Source: Verrucomicrobium spinosum DSM 4136 = JCM 18804 (GTDB taxonomy: Bacteria > Verrucomicrobiota > Verrucomicrobiia > Verrucomicrobiales > Verrucomicrobiaceae). From it: 64,000 nt of DNA. The stretch spans positions 7,101,105 through 7,165,104 of the forward strand of contig NZ_ABIZ01000001.1 in the NCBI RefSeq assembly GCF_000172155.1, in the 5' to 3' direction. Both the position numbers and the translations under genes were made by a program. The notes below the pieces were generated by a model. The model was not told the origin of the DNA. It made no database searches and saw only the letters and a list, made by a program, of their open reading frames with translations. Positions 1-9,281 of this stretch are shown here, in pieces. Position 1 is the stretch's first letter. The number at the start of each line of letters is the position of its first letter.

Positions 1-650
1 GGCATTTCTGCTGGCATGGCCACCCCCACCATGGGCAGCAACAGAAGGCCCACCAGAAAACCCGACCCAAACGAGTTGGTCGCCACCACACTCAATCCCA
101 AGGCAGCCACCCACCTCCAGGTCCGCCAGTTCTCTGCCGGGCGCAGCAACACCAGACCCGCCATGAGACAGGCCCCGGGGATGAAGTTCTGAAAGACAAA
201 ATCCCAGATCCACGTGTGCCCATGGGCACCTGTAAAGATGCTCAGATTCGCCAGCAACATCAGCACGGGCCCGCGTGCCCCCGCCCCTTTCCACAGCGGC
301 CGGGCCAGCAGCAGCACGGAGAGGGAAATGAGGAGCGAGAACCCCCAGCTCAATAACGGCAGCACGGACACATCGCCTCTCAGCCCATGCAGCGCTGCGA
401 AATAGAACAGCTTGCCCACGGTGGAGGGGTGCCCGTTGTGAGGGCGGAAGATCTCCTCCCACGCCGCACGGCCCTCCACCCAGTTCTGGTATTGCTCGAC
501 GAATGCCCAGGAATCGTGATACGGCAGGCGTGAGGCGAACGAGCCACACCAGTACAATACCACAAGTGCTGGAGACCAGGCCAGCAGCCAGAGAAGAAGA
601 TGCCAAAGCCTGGCAAGAGGAGGGGAGGGGAGATTCGATGCCGGCGTCAC
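1..650 (-). CDS. Multi-pass membrane protein, partial (3' end beyond window)
   Basis: An open frame on the minus strand runs off the left edge; about 216 N-terminal residues are visible. The start is taken as GTG at 650 because the frame is closed by a TGA near 683 and no ATG lies between; this start is uncertain. The N-terminus has a hydrophobic segment (LLLWLLAWSPALVVLYW), then a loop with HDSWAFVEQYQNW and HNGHPSTVGKLFYF, then at least three more hydrophobic helices. The layout resembles the large membrane proteins of glycan assembly (glycosyltransferase family 39-like or O-antigen related), which fits the sugar-epimerase and glycosyltransferase genes that follow. No catalytic motif can be named from the visible part. 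Confidence 0.7.
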   Translation of the reverse strand, partial: MTPASNLPSPPLARLWHLLLWLLAWSPALVVLYWCGSFASRLPYHDSWAFVEQYQNWVEGRAAWEEIFRPHNGHPSTVGKLFYFAALHGLRGDVSVLPLLSWGFSLLISLSVLLLARPLWKGAGARGPVLMLLANLSIFTGAHGHTWIWDFVFQNFIPGACLMAGLVLLRPAENWRTWRWVAALGLSVVATNSFGSGFLVGLLLLPMVGVAMPAEM

Positions 651-776
651 AATTTCCAGAATCGCATATGAAGCGCTTGTTCAACCATGAAAAAACCATT
701 CCGCTCAGGTTGACGGCCAGAGAGGACAAGCGGAGAGGCTCAGTCTCCTTCCCTTTTTACTCTTCTACCTAACGTC

Positions 777-1850
777 ATGCGTATTCTCGTCACTGGAGCC
801 TGTGGGTTTGTTGGCAGCCGGATCCTGCGCCAGTTGCGCGCCCTGTCTGAGAACTGGACCCTGGTCGGGCTGGACAATCTCTGCCGGGCGGGGAGCGAAC
901 AAAACCGCGGGGCAATGAAGGACCTTGGAGTGAAGTTTTTTCACGGAGACGTTCGGTCAGCAAGCGACTTTGAATCCCTGCCCGCTGTGGACTGGGTCAT
1001 TGACGCCGCTGCGAACCCCAGCGTGCTGGCTGGCGTGGACGGAAAGTCCAGCAGCCGCCAGGTGATTGAACACAACCTCATGGGCACCGTGAACATGCTG
1101 GAGTACTGCCGCCGTCACAACGCTGGATTCATCCTCCTCAGTACGAGCCGTGTTTATGGGGTCGAACCCCTCTGCCGGATCCCTTTGAAACAACAGGGCG
1201 ATCGTTTTGTGGTGGATGAGGCTCAAACACTTGCACAGGGACTGTCCCCCCGCGGGGTGGATGAGACGTTCTGCACGGCCCCTCCTGTGTCGCTCTATGG
1301 CGTGAGCAAGAAGATGTCTGAAGACCTGGCACTGGAGTATGGCTGCACCTTCAAGCTGCCGGTGTACATCAACCGCTGCGGCGTCATGGCCGGGGCAGGT
1401 CAATTCGGTCGGGCGGACCAGGGGATCGTCGCCTTCTGGATCCACTCGTGGAGGGAGGAGCGCTCCCTGCGTTATCTCGGGTTTGGCGGCCACGGCTGGC
1501 AGGTGCGGGATGCCCTGCACCCGGATGATCTGGCCCGGCTCCTCTTCAAGCAGGTGCAGGCGGGCGACGCCAAGGACAAACCGCGCCTCGTCAATGTCGC
1601 GGGTGGGGTGGAGAGCTCCTTTTCCCTGGCGGAGCTCAGCGCCTGGTGCACCACCCGCTACAGCAGGGAGGTGCCTGTGGCAAAGGACGGCAGCGAACGG
1701 CCGTTCGACATCGCGTGGCTTTTGCTCGACGATGCGAAGGTCCGCCAGGCCTGGGACTGGCAGCCAGAGATCACGAGAGACCAATTGTTTGAAGAGGTCG
1801 CCGCCTTCGCCGATGCCCAGCCATCCTGGATGGCAGTATCAGCGTCTTGA
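777..1850 (+). CDS. NAD-dependent epimerase/dehydratase (extended SDR)
   Basis: A 357-residue extended short-chain dehydrogenase of the nucleotide-sugar epimerase type. The N-terminal Rossmann motif TGACGFVG (residues 6-13) binds NAD and the catalytic YGVSK (YxxxK) sits before the helix MSEDLALEYG. The sequence LLSTSRVYG supplies the usual Ser/Thr region of the active site. Within the SDR epimerases it most resembles CDP-paratose/tyvelose 2-epimerase-like proteins, but the substrate cannot be read from sequence. It is convergent with the epimerase at 2093-3151 and close to a family 2 glycosyltransferase, so a role in making a surface sugar is likely. Start: ATG at 777, with the Rossmann strand directly after it. 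Confidence 0.9.
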   Translation: MRILVTGACGFVGSRILRQLRALSENWTLVGLDNLCRAGSEQNRGAMKDLGVKFFHGDVRSASDFESLPAVDWVIDAAANPSVLAGVDGKSSSRQVIEHNLMGTVNMLEYCRRHNAGFILLSTSRVYGVEPLCRIPLKQQGDRFVVDEAQTLAQGLSPRGVDETFCTAPPVSLYGVSKKMSEDLALEYGCTFKLPVYINRCGVMAGAGQFGRADQGIVAFWIHSWREERSLRYLGFGGHGWQVRDALHPDDLARLLFKQVQAGDAKDKPRLVNVAGGVESSFSLAELSAWCTTRYSREVPVAKDGSERPFDIAWLLLDDAKVRQAWDWQPEITRDQLFEEVAAFADAQPSWMAVSAS

Positions 1851-1907
1851 GGTGAGCGGGACGTCGAACCCAGGGACGAGAGAACCCCTGGGCCGATTGA
1901 GGCGTGA

Positions 1908-1931
1908 CCGCGTAAACGCGGAACTCCAACC
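1908..1931 (+). repeat. REP-like palindrome with conserved tail, copy 1
   Basis: A 24-bp unit: a palindrome with the stem CCGCGT/ACGCGG around AA, followed by the tail AACTCCAACC. It lies 57 bp after the epimerase stop codon at 1850. Three related copies lie at 18618-18641, 18746-18769 (minus) and 18817-18840, with a different stem sequence but intact pairing. Confidence 0.75.
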
Positions 1932-2046
1932 CTGTTGAAGGACCCTTTCCATTTGAGGAAGAGCGGAGAGCTCAGAAGGGCCAACGGCCCCTCACCTTCC
2001 GCCGTGCCAATTCACCCCCGATCTACTGCCTGCCTCCCAACTCAGG

Positions 2047-2081
2047 TCTTTCGTCTTCTGTCTTCAAGTCTTCCGTCTCCC
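2047..2081. repeat. Degenerate tandem heptamer (TCTTCNG)
   Basis: Five imperfect copies of a TCTTCNG-like unit lie next to each other 12 bp beyond the stop codon of the minus-strand epimerase (2093-3151). Read in the gene's direction it is a GAAGAC-type repeat. No gene or terminator was seen in the rest of 1851-2092 apart from the REP-like unit at 1908-1931. Confidence 0.6.
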
Positions 2082-2092
2082 ACGCAGCGGGC

Positions 2093-3151
2093 TCACAGCG
2101 ACGCCACACAGGCAGCGTGGATCTCCTCCAGCGTGCGCCGCAAGTCGTACTTGTAGTGCCAATCTGGATAGTGCTGCTGGAATTTGCTGACATCACTGAC
2201 GTACCAGATGTGGTCGCCGATGCGGTTGTCCTCTTTGTAGCTCCAGTCCAGCTTCTTGCCGCTGATCTCCTCGCAAAGGTGGATGGCCTCCAACATGGAG
2301 CAGTTGGAGTGGCGGGAGCCGCCAATGTTGTACACCTCACCACTGCGTGGCGCTTTGATGAAGTGGCAAAAGGCGTCCACGAGATCATGACTGTGGATGT
2401 TATCCCGCACCTGCTTGCCCTTGTAGCCAAAGATTGAATAAGGCTTGCCTGTCACCGTGCACTTCATGAGATAGGCCAGGAAGCCGTGCAATTCCGCCCC
2501 GGCATGGGCTGGACCCGTCAGGCACCCGCCGCGAAAAACGCCAGTCTTCATGCCGAAATAACGGCCGTACTCCTGCACCATCACGTCAGCAGCCACCTTG
2601 CTGGCCCCAAAGATGGAGTGCTTGCTGTCATCGATGCTCATGCTCTCATCGATGCCCTTGGCGTGAAAGGGATGATCCTCCGCAATCTCCCAGCGTGTCT
2701 CGGTTTCCACGAGCGGCAGGCGGTTCGGGGTGTCGCCGTACACTTTGTTGGTGCTGGTGAAGATGAAGACCGCATCCGGGCAGTGCAGGCGCGTGGCCTC
2801 CAGAAGATGCATGGTGCCCACAGCATTCACCCCAAAATCGGTGAGCGGTTCACGCGCTGCCCAATCATGCGAAGGCTGGGCTGCTGTGTGGATCACCGCT
2901 CCTGTGGCGAAACCGTATTTTTTGAACACTCGTGTCACCTCCCCCCAGTCGCGAATGTCCACAGACTCATGCCGGTAGAGGGGGAGGGCCTCCAACGTGT
3001 CACGCGACTTGGAGGTAGAGGCCTCTGCACCAAAGAAATAGCTGCGCATGTCATTGTCGATTCCGATGACAGCCGTCCCTTCGGCGTGGAGACGCTTGCA
3101 CGTCTCCGAGCCGATCAACCCACACGATCCAGTGACAATAGCCAATTTCAT
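2093..3151 (-). CDS. NAD-dependent epimerase (CDP-paratose 2-epimerase-like SDR)
   Basis: A 352-residue extended SDR. The NAD-binding motif TGSCGLIG is at residues 8-15. The active-site segment reads [18 protein letters not shown], so the usual YxxxK tyrosine is replaced by Phe while the lysine is kept; from memory this Phe is common in the close subfamily (HSxFGASK). [12 protein letters not shown] and the C-terminal NIGGSRHSN match CDP-tyvelose/paratose epimerase-like proteins. It is divergent from the glycosyltransferase at 3261, with 109 bp between that must hold both promoters. The likely role is nucleotide-sugar conversion for surface polysaccharide; substrate unknown. Confidence 0.9.
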   Translation of the reverse strand: MKLAIVTGSCGLIGSETCKRLHAEGTAVIGIDNDMRSYFFGAEASTSKSRDTLEALPLYRHESVDIRDWGEVTRVFKKYGFATGAVIHTAAQPSHDWAAREPLTDFGVNAVGTMHLLEATRLHCPDAVFIFTSTNKVYGDTPNRLPLVETETRWEIAEDHPFHAKGIDESMSIDDSKHSIFGASKVAADVMVQEYGRYFGMKTGVFRGGCLTGPAHAGAELHGFLAYLMKCTVTGKPYSIFGYKGKQVRDNIHSHDLVDAFCHFIKAPRSGEVYNIGGSRHSNCSMLEAIHLCEEISGKKLDWSYKEDNRIGDHIWYVSDVSKFQQHYPDWHYKYDLRRTLEEIHAACVASL

Positions 3152-3260
3152 GAGTCCGCCATGCTACGGTTTTCCGTTGATGCCGCAAAGATTTTCTCTA
3201 ATCTCGGCGCGCGCCGGGAGAGTCTCACTCTGAGCTCGTTGTCGCCTGAGTAATTCCGCC

Positions 3261-4046
3261 ATGAATGCGTTAAATCCGATCAAGTTGCTGAGCATCGTCA
3301 TCCCCGCACGGGATGAGGTGGGAAGCGTTCCCTACACGGTGCGGCACCTGTATGAAAAACTGACGGCTAACGGCATCGGACACGAGATCCTGGTAGTGAA
3401 CGATGGGAGCACGGATGGGACTTGGGACCTGCTTCAGGAATTGAAATCAGAGATCCCCACCCTGGCACCCGTGAACAACGAAGGTCCCAATGGTTTTGGC
3501 CGGGCCATTATTTGCGGACTAAACGCCATGCGTGGCGACGCCGTGGTGATCATGATGGCGGATGAGTCCGACAGCCCCGACCACGTGGTAGGCTACTACA
3601 ATCTGCTCAACCAAGGCTACGAGTGCGTGTTTGGCAGCCGGTTTGTACGCGGTGGTGAAGTTCAGGACTACCCACCGCACAAACTCGTGCTCAACCGCCT
3701 GGTCAACTGGTGGATCAAGCTGGTCTTCAACATCGGCCTTAACGACACGACCAACGCCTTCAAGGCCTACCGTCGGGAGGTCATCGAAGGCTGCCGCCCG
3801 TTCATCGCGCCGCATTTCAACCTGACGGTGGAAATTCCCCTCAAGGCCATCGTGCGGGGATACACATGGGCGACCATGCCAATCTCGTGGCAAAACCGCC
3901 GGGCAGGCGTGGCCAAGCTGAAGCTGAAGGAGATGGGCAGCCGCTACCTTTTCATCATTTTGTACGTCTGGCTGGAGAAGTACTTCAGCCGCGGAGACTA
4001 CCGCCGCCAGATTCAATCGATAGAGAAAGAAATGATCGCAGGGTGA
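3261..4046 (+). CDS. Glycosyltransferase family 2 (dolichol-phosphate mannosyltransferase-like)
   Basis: A 261-residue GT-A fold enzyme. The N-terminus has the family start LSIVIPARDEVGSVPYTVRHL, then VVNDGSTDGTWDLL with the first Asp pair, then VVIMMADESDSPDH where the usual DxD is present as ADESD. The middle (FGSRFVRGGEVQDYP, then NDTTNAFKAYRREV) is typical of DPM1/polyprenol-phosphate sugar transferases. It lacks the C-terminal GtrA-like or transmembrane domain seen in some relatives and ends in a basic stretch, so it is probably a soluble or peripheral enzyme. It would move a sugar from a nucleotide donor to a polyprenyl phosphate. It is followed after 32 bp by the SGNH-like gene. Confidence 0.9.
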   Translation: MNALNPIKLLSIVIPARDEVGSVPYTVRHLYEKLTANGIGHEILVVNDGSTDGTWDLLQELKSEIPTLAPVNNEGPNGFGRAIICGLNAMRGDAVVIMMADESDSPDHVVGYYNLLNQGYECVFGSRFVRGGEVQDYPPHKLVLNRLVNWWIKLVFNIGLNDTTNAFKAYRREVIEGCRPFIAPHFNLTVEIPLKAIVRGYTWATMPISWQNRRAGVAKLKLKEMGSRYLFIILYVWLEKYFSRGDYRRQIQSIEKEMIAG

Positions 4047-4078
4047 GAGGCGTTTGGTCTAGTCTCTTTGCCCAAACC

Positions 4079-5014
4079 ATGAAACGTCTCCTCGCCGGAA
4101 TCATTGCTCTCTTCTCCGGGCTGGCCTCAATGCAGGCCGCCCCCACTTTTGAGTTCCAAGACCACGACCGCGTCATTCTCCTCGGAGGCACCCTCGTCGA
4201 ACGGGAGCAGAAGTACGGCTTCCTGGAGTCTGCCCTGACCCTTGCCGCTGGCGAGGACAAGCACGTGAGCTTCCGCAACCTGGGCTGGAGCGGGGACACC
4301 GTCTTTGGCCATGCCCGGTCCTACTTTGGCCCGCCCAAGGAGGGGCTGGAACGGCTGAGCCGCCACGTGGAGCAGATCAAGCCTACGGTCCTGATCGCAT
4401 GCTACGGGGCAGACCTCCCGTTTGAAGGCCTTATCAAGATGCCAGAGTTCATTTCCGGCTACCGGGAAATGCTGGACCTGGTACGGGCCAAGAGCCCGAA
4501 GGTCCGCGTCATCATCATCGCCCCGCCCCCGCTGGAGAACCTGGGTGCCCCGCTCCCGGATCTCACGGCCGCCAACAAGAAGATGGAAGCGGTGCGCAAT
4601 GCGCTGAAGGAGTTCGCTGGCAAACAAGCCGCGACCTTCGTGGACAGCTTTGAGTTGATGGGAGGGGCCAGCAAACAACGCCCTGAACGCCCCCTGACTG
4701 ACAACGGCATCCACTACGGTGAGGCTGGCTACCGTGCCTGGGCCGCAAAAATTGTCGAAGGCCTCGGCCTGACTGCTCCCAAGCTGCCCCCTGCGGCAGT
4801 GGATCCACTGCGCCAGACCATCATCAAGAAGGACCAGCTTTTCTTCAACCGCTGGCGCCCGGCCAACGAGACCTACCTCTACGGATTCCGGAAACACGAA
4901 CAAGGGCAGAACGCCGCTGAAATCGAGCGCTTTGACCCCCTTGTGACGGCGGAGGACGACAAGATCCACGAGCAAAAGGTGGCGGCACTGGAAGCCGCAA
5001 AACGACTTCCCTAA
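4079..5014 (+). CDS. Secreted SGNH/GDSL-like hydrolase, nucleophile replaced
   Basis: A 311-residue exported protein. The ATG at 4079 is chosen because it begins a signal peptide (MKRLLAGIIALFSGLASMQA). Block I of the SGNH fold, normally GDS, reads VILLGGTLVER, so the nucleophilic Ser is missing; NLGWSGDTVFG follows, and the C-terminal block keeps the Asp/His pair as DNGIHYG. The block III GxND is not recognisable. In PVC bacteria such domains often precede, or are fused to, PVC-type haem-binding proteins, and here the next gene at 5116 is one. The C-terminal tail (YLYGFRKHEQG, then FDPLVTAEDDKI) is the linker usually seen between the two domains. Catalytic activity is doubtful. Confidence 0.8.
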   Translation: MKRLLAGIIALFSGLASMQAAPTFEFQDHDRVILLGGTLVEREQKYGFLESALTLAAGEDKHVSFRNLGWSGDTVFGHARSYFGPPKEGLERLSRHVEQIKPTVLIACYGADLPFEGLIKMPEFISGYREMLDLVRAKSPKVRVIIIAPPPLENLGAPLPDLTAANKKMEAVRNALKEFAGKQAATFVDSFELMGGASKQRPERPLTDNGIHYGEAGYRAWAAKIVEGLGLTAPKLPPAAVDPLRQTIIKKDQLFFNRWRPANETYLYGFRKHEQGQNAAEIERFDPLVTAEDDKIHEQKVAALEAAKRLP

Positions 5015-5115
5015 CCCTCTGCTCCAGCAGCGCTCCCTGGGGCCTGCTGGCTGACTTCCGCGTCTGCGCCCTCATTTGGGCCCTTACCCTGTACTGACCG
5101 TTTTTTGATCCGACT

Positions 5116-8100
5116 ATGAAGTATTCCGCATCGCTCCTGCTGGCCGCCTCCCTGGCCCAGTTGACTTATGCCTCGCAGCCCAAATCCATGGCTGACCTTC
5201 CTGACCCCTCGGTGGAGGCAGAGAAAGCCGCCTTTGTGGTGCCAGAGGGCTACGAAATCTCTCTCTGGGCAGGTGAACCCCTGGTCCGCAAGCCCGTGCA
5301 GATGAACTGGGATGCCCAAGGCCGTCTCTGGGTGGTGAGCAGCGTCACCTACCCGCAGATCAAGCCCGGCGATGACCCCATCGACCAGATCGTGGTGCTG
5401 GAAGACACGGACAAGGACGGCAAGGCTGACAAAAGCACCGTCTTCGCGAGCGATCTGCAGATCCCCACCGCCGTGATCCCGGCAGATGGTGGATGCTACG
5501 TCGCCAACTCCACAGAAATCCTCTTTCTCAAGGACACCAACGGGGATCTGAAGGCCGACGAACGCCAGGTGGTGCTCAGCGGCTTCGGCACTGAGGACAC
5601 CCACCACCTCGTCCACACCTTCCGTCATGGTCCAGACGGTCAGATGCACTTCAACCAGAGCATCTACATCCACAGCCACATTGAGACCCCATGGGGCCTG
5701 CGCCGGCTCATGGGCGGCGGCGTCTGGGAGTTCCGCCCGGAGACCCGGAAGCTGGAAATCATCGCCAAGGGGCTGATCAACCCCTGGGGCTATGAGTTCG
5801 ACCGCTGGGGCCAGAGCTTTGCCACGGACGGTGCTGGCAGCGAGGGCATCAACTACATCTTCCCCGGCGCAGTGTTCGCCACCAGCCCGGGTGCCAAACG
5901 CATCGTCAAGGGCCTGAACCCCGGCCAGCCCAAACAGTGCGGCCTGGAGATCATCGAGGACGCACACTTCCCGGATGACTGGCAGGGCACCCTGGTGACC
6001 TGCGATTTCCGCGGCAACCGCGTCAACCGCTTCCACCTCACGGAGAGCGGCAGCAGCTACATCAGCAAGCAACTGCCTGATGTGCTGGCCAGCACCCATC
6101 GCGGCTTCCGGCCCATCGACGTGCGCACCGGTCCAGACGGCGCTCTTTACATCGCCGACTGGTTCAACCCCATCATCCAGCACGGTGAGGTGGATTTTCG
6201 CGACCCCCGTCGTGACCGTGTGAACGGCCGAATCTGGAAACTCACCGCCAAAGATCGCAAACTGAGCAGCAGCCCGGACTTCTCCAAGGCTGAGATCCCC
6301 GCCCTCCTGGAGGAACTGAAGAGCCCCCGCCGCTGGAACCGTCTTTTCGCCAAGCGTGAACTCCGCACCCGAGAGCCTCAACTGGCCCTCGCCTCCATCG
6401 ATGAATGGGCGCTGGCTCTCAAGAAGGAAGATCCCAACTACTGGAACAACCTCCTGGAAGCTGCCTGGGCCCGGGAAACGCTCAACGCCTGCTCCCCTGC
6501 CCTCGTTCGGCAGCTCCTCGGCTCCCCGGACCATCGCATCCGCGCGGGTGCCCTTGGCATCCTGCGCCATCGCCTCACGGAGTTCCCGGATGCGGACGCC
6601 CTCCTGGCCACCGCCATCGCCGATGACAACGCCCAGGTCCGTCTCTGGGCCGTGGCCATCGCCCGGGACATGTTCAAGCCCCAGGCCATGGAAGTGGCGC
6701 TCCGGGCGCTGGACAAGCCGGTGGATGAAAGCATCGATTTCCTCCTCGAACTCACAGCACGTGAACAGGCAGACATCTGGCTGCCCGTGTTCGTCAATGG
6801 CGGCATCAAGCTCGACGCCAATCCCAAGCACCTGGTGTACGCCTTGAAGGCGACCGGCCGCCCGGAAGCGCTGCCGCCGCTCATCAAGGCCCTCGGCAGC
6901 GGCAAGCTCGCCGAAGAAGACGCCGCAGCGGTGCTCGCCATGGTGGGTGACGTGGCCAGCCCTGCTGAGCTCAGCCAGCTCTTCCCCATCTTCAAAAGCG
7001 AGTCCACAAAGACACGCCGCGTGGGCATTCTGGACGCCTTCATCAAGGCCGGACAGCGCAAAGCCACGCCGGATGCTGCTGCCGCCCTGAAGGATCTCCT
7101 CACCGCTCTCATCAGCGGCACCCCTGACGACGCGGACCTCGCAGCCCGTGGTGCCTTGCTGGCGGGCCTCTGGAAGCAGGAGACCCTGCGTAGCCGGCTC
7201 GAGGAAATTGCCAGCGGCGACAATACGCCCGCCAGCCTTCGCGACAGTGCCATCAAAGGCCTGGTGTCCCTCGGCGGTGAACCCACGAAGAACTACCTTC
7301 AGGCGCTGGCTTCCGGCGAAAAAGCAGTGAGCACCCGTGCCTCCGCGCTCTCCGGCCTCTCTGAGCTTTCCCCGCCCCTCGCGGCGAAACTCGCCGTGCA
7401 GTTCCTCGGCAACGCCAAGACCGTGGATGAAGCCCGCCCCGTGCTGGAGGCGTTCTTGAAGAACAAGCAACTCCCGGTGCTGCTCGCCAGTGAGCTGAAG
7501 GACAAGCAGGTGCCCGACTTCGTCGCGGTGGAGGGCATCCGCATGGCCAGCTCGCGTGGTTTGCAGTCCCTCATCGAGGAATCCCTCCGCAAGGCGGGTG
7601 GGGTGAAACAGATGGATCGCCCCCTCACCCCGGAGGAGATGCACGCCCTGGTCACCAAGGTGCAGGCCCAGGGCAACGCCGCCCGCGGGGAGGACGTGTA
7701 CCGCCGCCAGCAACTGCTCTGCATGAGCTGCCACGCCATCGGCGAGAGCGGCGGACTCATTGGCCCCAACATGGTGAGCCTGGGCTCCAGCGCCCCGGTG
7801 GACTACATCATCGAGTCTCTCCTCGAACCCTCCAAAAAGGTCAAGGAAGGCTACCACATGACCATGATCACCACCAAGGCCGGCCAGGTAGTCGCGGGTG
7901 GAATTGTGCAGGACGGGGATGAAGTGGTGGTGCGAGATGCAGCCAACCAGTTCCACAAGGTGGCCAAGGCCGACATCGCCCAGAAGATCATCAGCCCTGT
8001 CTCCATGATGCCGCCTGGCCTCACCGCCAGCCTTCGTGAAGACGAGTTTGTGGACCTGGTGAAGTTCCTCTCCGAACTGGGTCGTGAAGGGGACTACAAG

Positions 8101-8553
8101 ACGCAGCCCAACCGCTACGTCCGCACCTGGCGCACCATGGGCAAGATCGAGCAGGCCGATAACGACCATGTGCGCCACGTGGGCCTCCAGGCCCTGAGCG
8201 ACCGCAAGTACGCCTACCCCTGGCAGATGACCCTGAGCAAGGTCAATGGCGACCTGCCACTCGGTGAGCTGCCCATTGCTGCGAAGATGTACCCCATCTT
8301 CCCGCGCATTGCCCAGTTTGACCTCCAGCTGGACGCGGACGGCCCCGTGACACTCGGCCTGCCCTCCACGCCTGGCCTGGTGCTGGTGGTGGATGAACAG
8401 AAGTTCGAGGAAGTCACTCCGCAGATGAAGCTCAACTTGAAGGCGGGCAAACATGTCGTGACTGTCCTGGTTCCCAAGTCCGCTGGCGACGTCAGCGCCC
8501 TGCGGGTGGAGTTGCTGGAAGGAGCCGCCAAGGTGGTCACCACCCTCCAGTAA
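5116..8553 (+). CDS. PVC-type haem-binding protein (beta-propeller, HEAT, cytochrome c)
   Basis: A 1145-residue secreted protein found mainly in Planctomycetes and Verrucomicrobia. A signal peptide covers residues 1-20. Residues about 35-400 form a beta-propeller of the membrane-bound dehydrogenase/glucose-sorbosone type (EGYEISLWAGEPLVRKPVQM, DGALYIADWFNP). Residues about 410-820 are helical HEAT-like repeats. A c-type haem site CMSCH is at residues 869-873, with a likely axial Met further on (ISPVSMMPPG). A beta-rich end follows (residues about 1000-1145). Such proteins are thought to oxidise sugars or related compounds in the periplasm and pass electrons to the haem. It follows the SGNH-like gene by 101 bp and is followed by a GNAT gene after 18 bp. 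Confidence 0.9.
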   Translation: MKYSASLLLAASLAQLTYASQPKSMADLPDPSVEAEKAAFVVPEGYEISLWAGEPLVRKPVQMNWDAQGRLWVVSSVTYPQIKPGDDPIDQIVVLEDTDKDGKADKSTVFASDLQIPTAVIPADGGCYVANSTEILFLKDTNGDLKADERQVVLSGFGTEDTHHLVHTFRHGPDGQMHFNQSIYIHSHIETPWGLRRLMGGGVWEFRPETRKLEIIAKGLINPWGYEFDRWGQSFATDGAGSEGINYIFPGAVFATSPGAKRIVKGLNPGQPKQCGLEIIEDAHFPDDWQGTLVTCDFRGNRVNRFHLTESGSSYISKQLPDVLASTHRGFRPIDVRTGPDGALYIADWFNPIIQHGEVDFRDPRRDRVNGRIWKLTAKDRKLSSSPDFSKAEIPALLEELKSPRRWNRLFAKRELRTREPQLALASIDEWALALKKEDPNYWNNLLEAAWARETLNACSPALVRQLLGSPDHRIRAGALGILRHRLTEFPDADALLATAIADDNAQVRLWAVAIARDMFKPQAMEVALRALDKPVDESIDFLLELTAREQADIWLPVFVNGGIKLDANPKHLVYALKATGRPEALPPLIKALGSGKLAEEDAAAVLAMVGDVASPAELSQLFPIFKSESTKTRRVGILDAFIKAGQRKATPDAAAALKDLLTALISGTPDDADLAARGALLAGLWKQETLRSRLEEIASGDNTPASLRDSAIKGLVSLGGEPTKNYLQALASGEKAVSTRASALSGLSELSPPLAAKLAVQFLGNAKTVDEARPVLEAFLKNKQLPVLLASELKDKQVPDFVAVEGIRMASSRGLQSLIEESLRKAGGVKQMDRPLTPEEMHALVTKVQAQGNAARGEDVYRRQQLLCMSCHAIGESGGLIGPNMVSLGSSAPVDYIIESLLEPSKKVKEGYHMTMITTKAGQVVAGGIVQDGDEVVVRDAANQFHKVAKADIAQKIISPVSMMPPGLTASLREDEFVDLVKFLSELGREGDYKTQPNRYVRTWRTMGKIEQADNDHVRHVGLQALSDRKYAYPWQMTLSKVNGDLPLGELPIAAKMYPIFPRIAQFDLQLDADGPVTLGLPSTPGLVLVVDEQKFEEVTPQMKLNLKAGKHVVTVLVPKSAGDVSALRVELLEGAAKVVTTLQ

Positions 8554-8571
8554 ACTGCGCCGTCCCACCTC

Positions 8572-9144
8572 ATGAATCTGTCCCACCTGCCGACCAGCCT
8601 TGTCGTCCGCGAATACACTCCGGATGACAAGGACGCCTGTCTGGACATCTACCGCTCCAACGAGGACCTGCTGCCCGCCGACTTGATCGAAGCGTATGCA
8701 GACTGGCTGGAAATGGGCACATCCTACATGCTGGTGATCGAGCAGGCGGGCCGGATCCTGGCCTGCGGCGGTCTGGAGATTGATGGCAGCAAGAACTCCA
8801 ACCAGATCAACTGCGGTCTGGTGCGGCGCGACCACCACCGCAAGGGGCTCGGCACCCTGCTCAACCTCACCCGCCTGGCCCTGGTGCCCCAGGACCATGA
8901 CCCGGCCTTCGTCGGCATGGAGACCAGCGTGCTCAACGAACCCTTCTTCAACAAGTTCGGCTTCGAGCGCCTCAACAAACCCGTGAGCCGCTATGCTGGT
9001 GCCTCGTATTTCCTCGACATGGGAATGTGGCTCCCCGCCAGTCAGAAACCGGAGCTGCTGACCCTGTTGAAGTCGTTGCCGGTGGAGTTCCGGGTGGATT
9101 TTGAAGAGTCCATGGCCGGCGCAGCGGAGGGAGGAGAGGAATAG
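8572..9144 (+). CDS. GNAT family N-acetyltransferase
   Basis: A 190-residue acetyltransferase. The acetyl-CoA pyrophosphate loop is RRDHHRKGLGTLL (about residues 84-96), matching R/Q-x-x-G-x-G/A. The start REYTPDDKDACLDIYRSNEDLLP is the typical first strand and helix of the fold, and NKFGFERL is the usual late strand motif. It begins 18 bp after the cytochrome gene and is probably co-transcribed with it. The acceptor is unknown. Confidence 0.85.
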   Translation: MNLSHLPTSLVVREYTPDDKDACLDIYRSNEDLLPADLIEAYADWLEMGTSYMLVIEQAGRILACGGLEIDGSKNSNQINCGLVRRDHHRKGLGTLLNLTRLALVPQDHDPAFVGMETSVLNEPFFNKFGFERLNKPVSRYAGASYFLDMGMWLPASQKPELLTLLKSLPVEFRVDFEESMAGAAEGGEE

Positions 9145-9281
9145 GGCGCGACGGCTATTGCTGGGTTGAATTCATCCGAAGGAGTTGTGGCGGTCTGAAA
9201 GGCTCGCACGCGGTGAATGTAGAAGAAGCGTCCCGGTCATTCTTACCTTGATCGCGTCAGCCAGAAGACGACGAATCTTCG

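Noticed and set aside
5011-8898. 1295-codon open frame on the minus strand
   Set aside because: It lies opposite the cytochrome gene, has His/Val/Gly-rich nonsense composition without any domain, and arises from the GC-rich third positions of the real gene.
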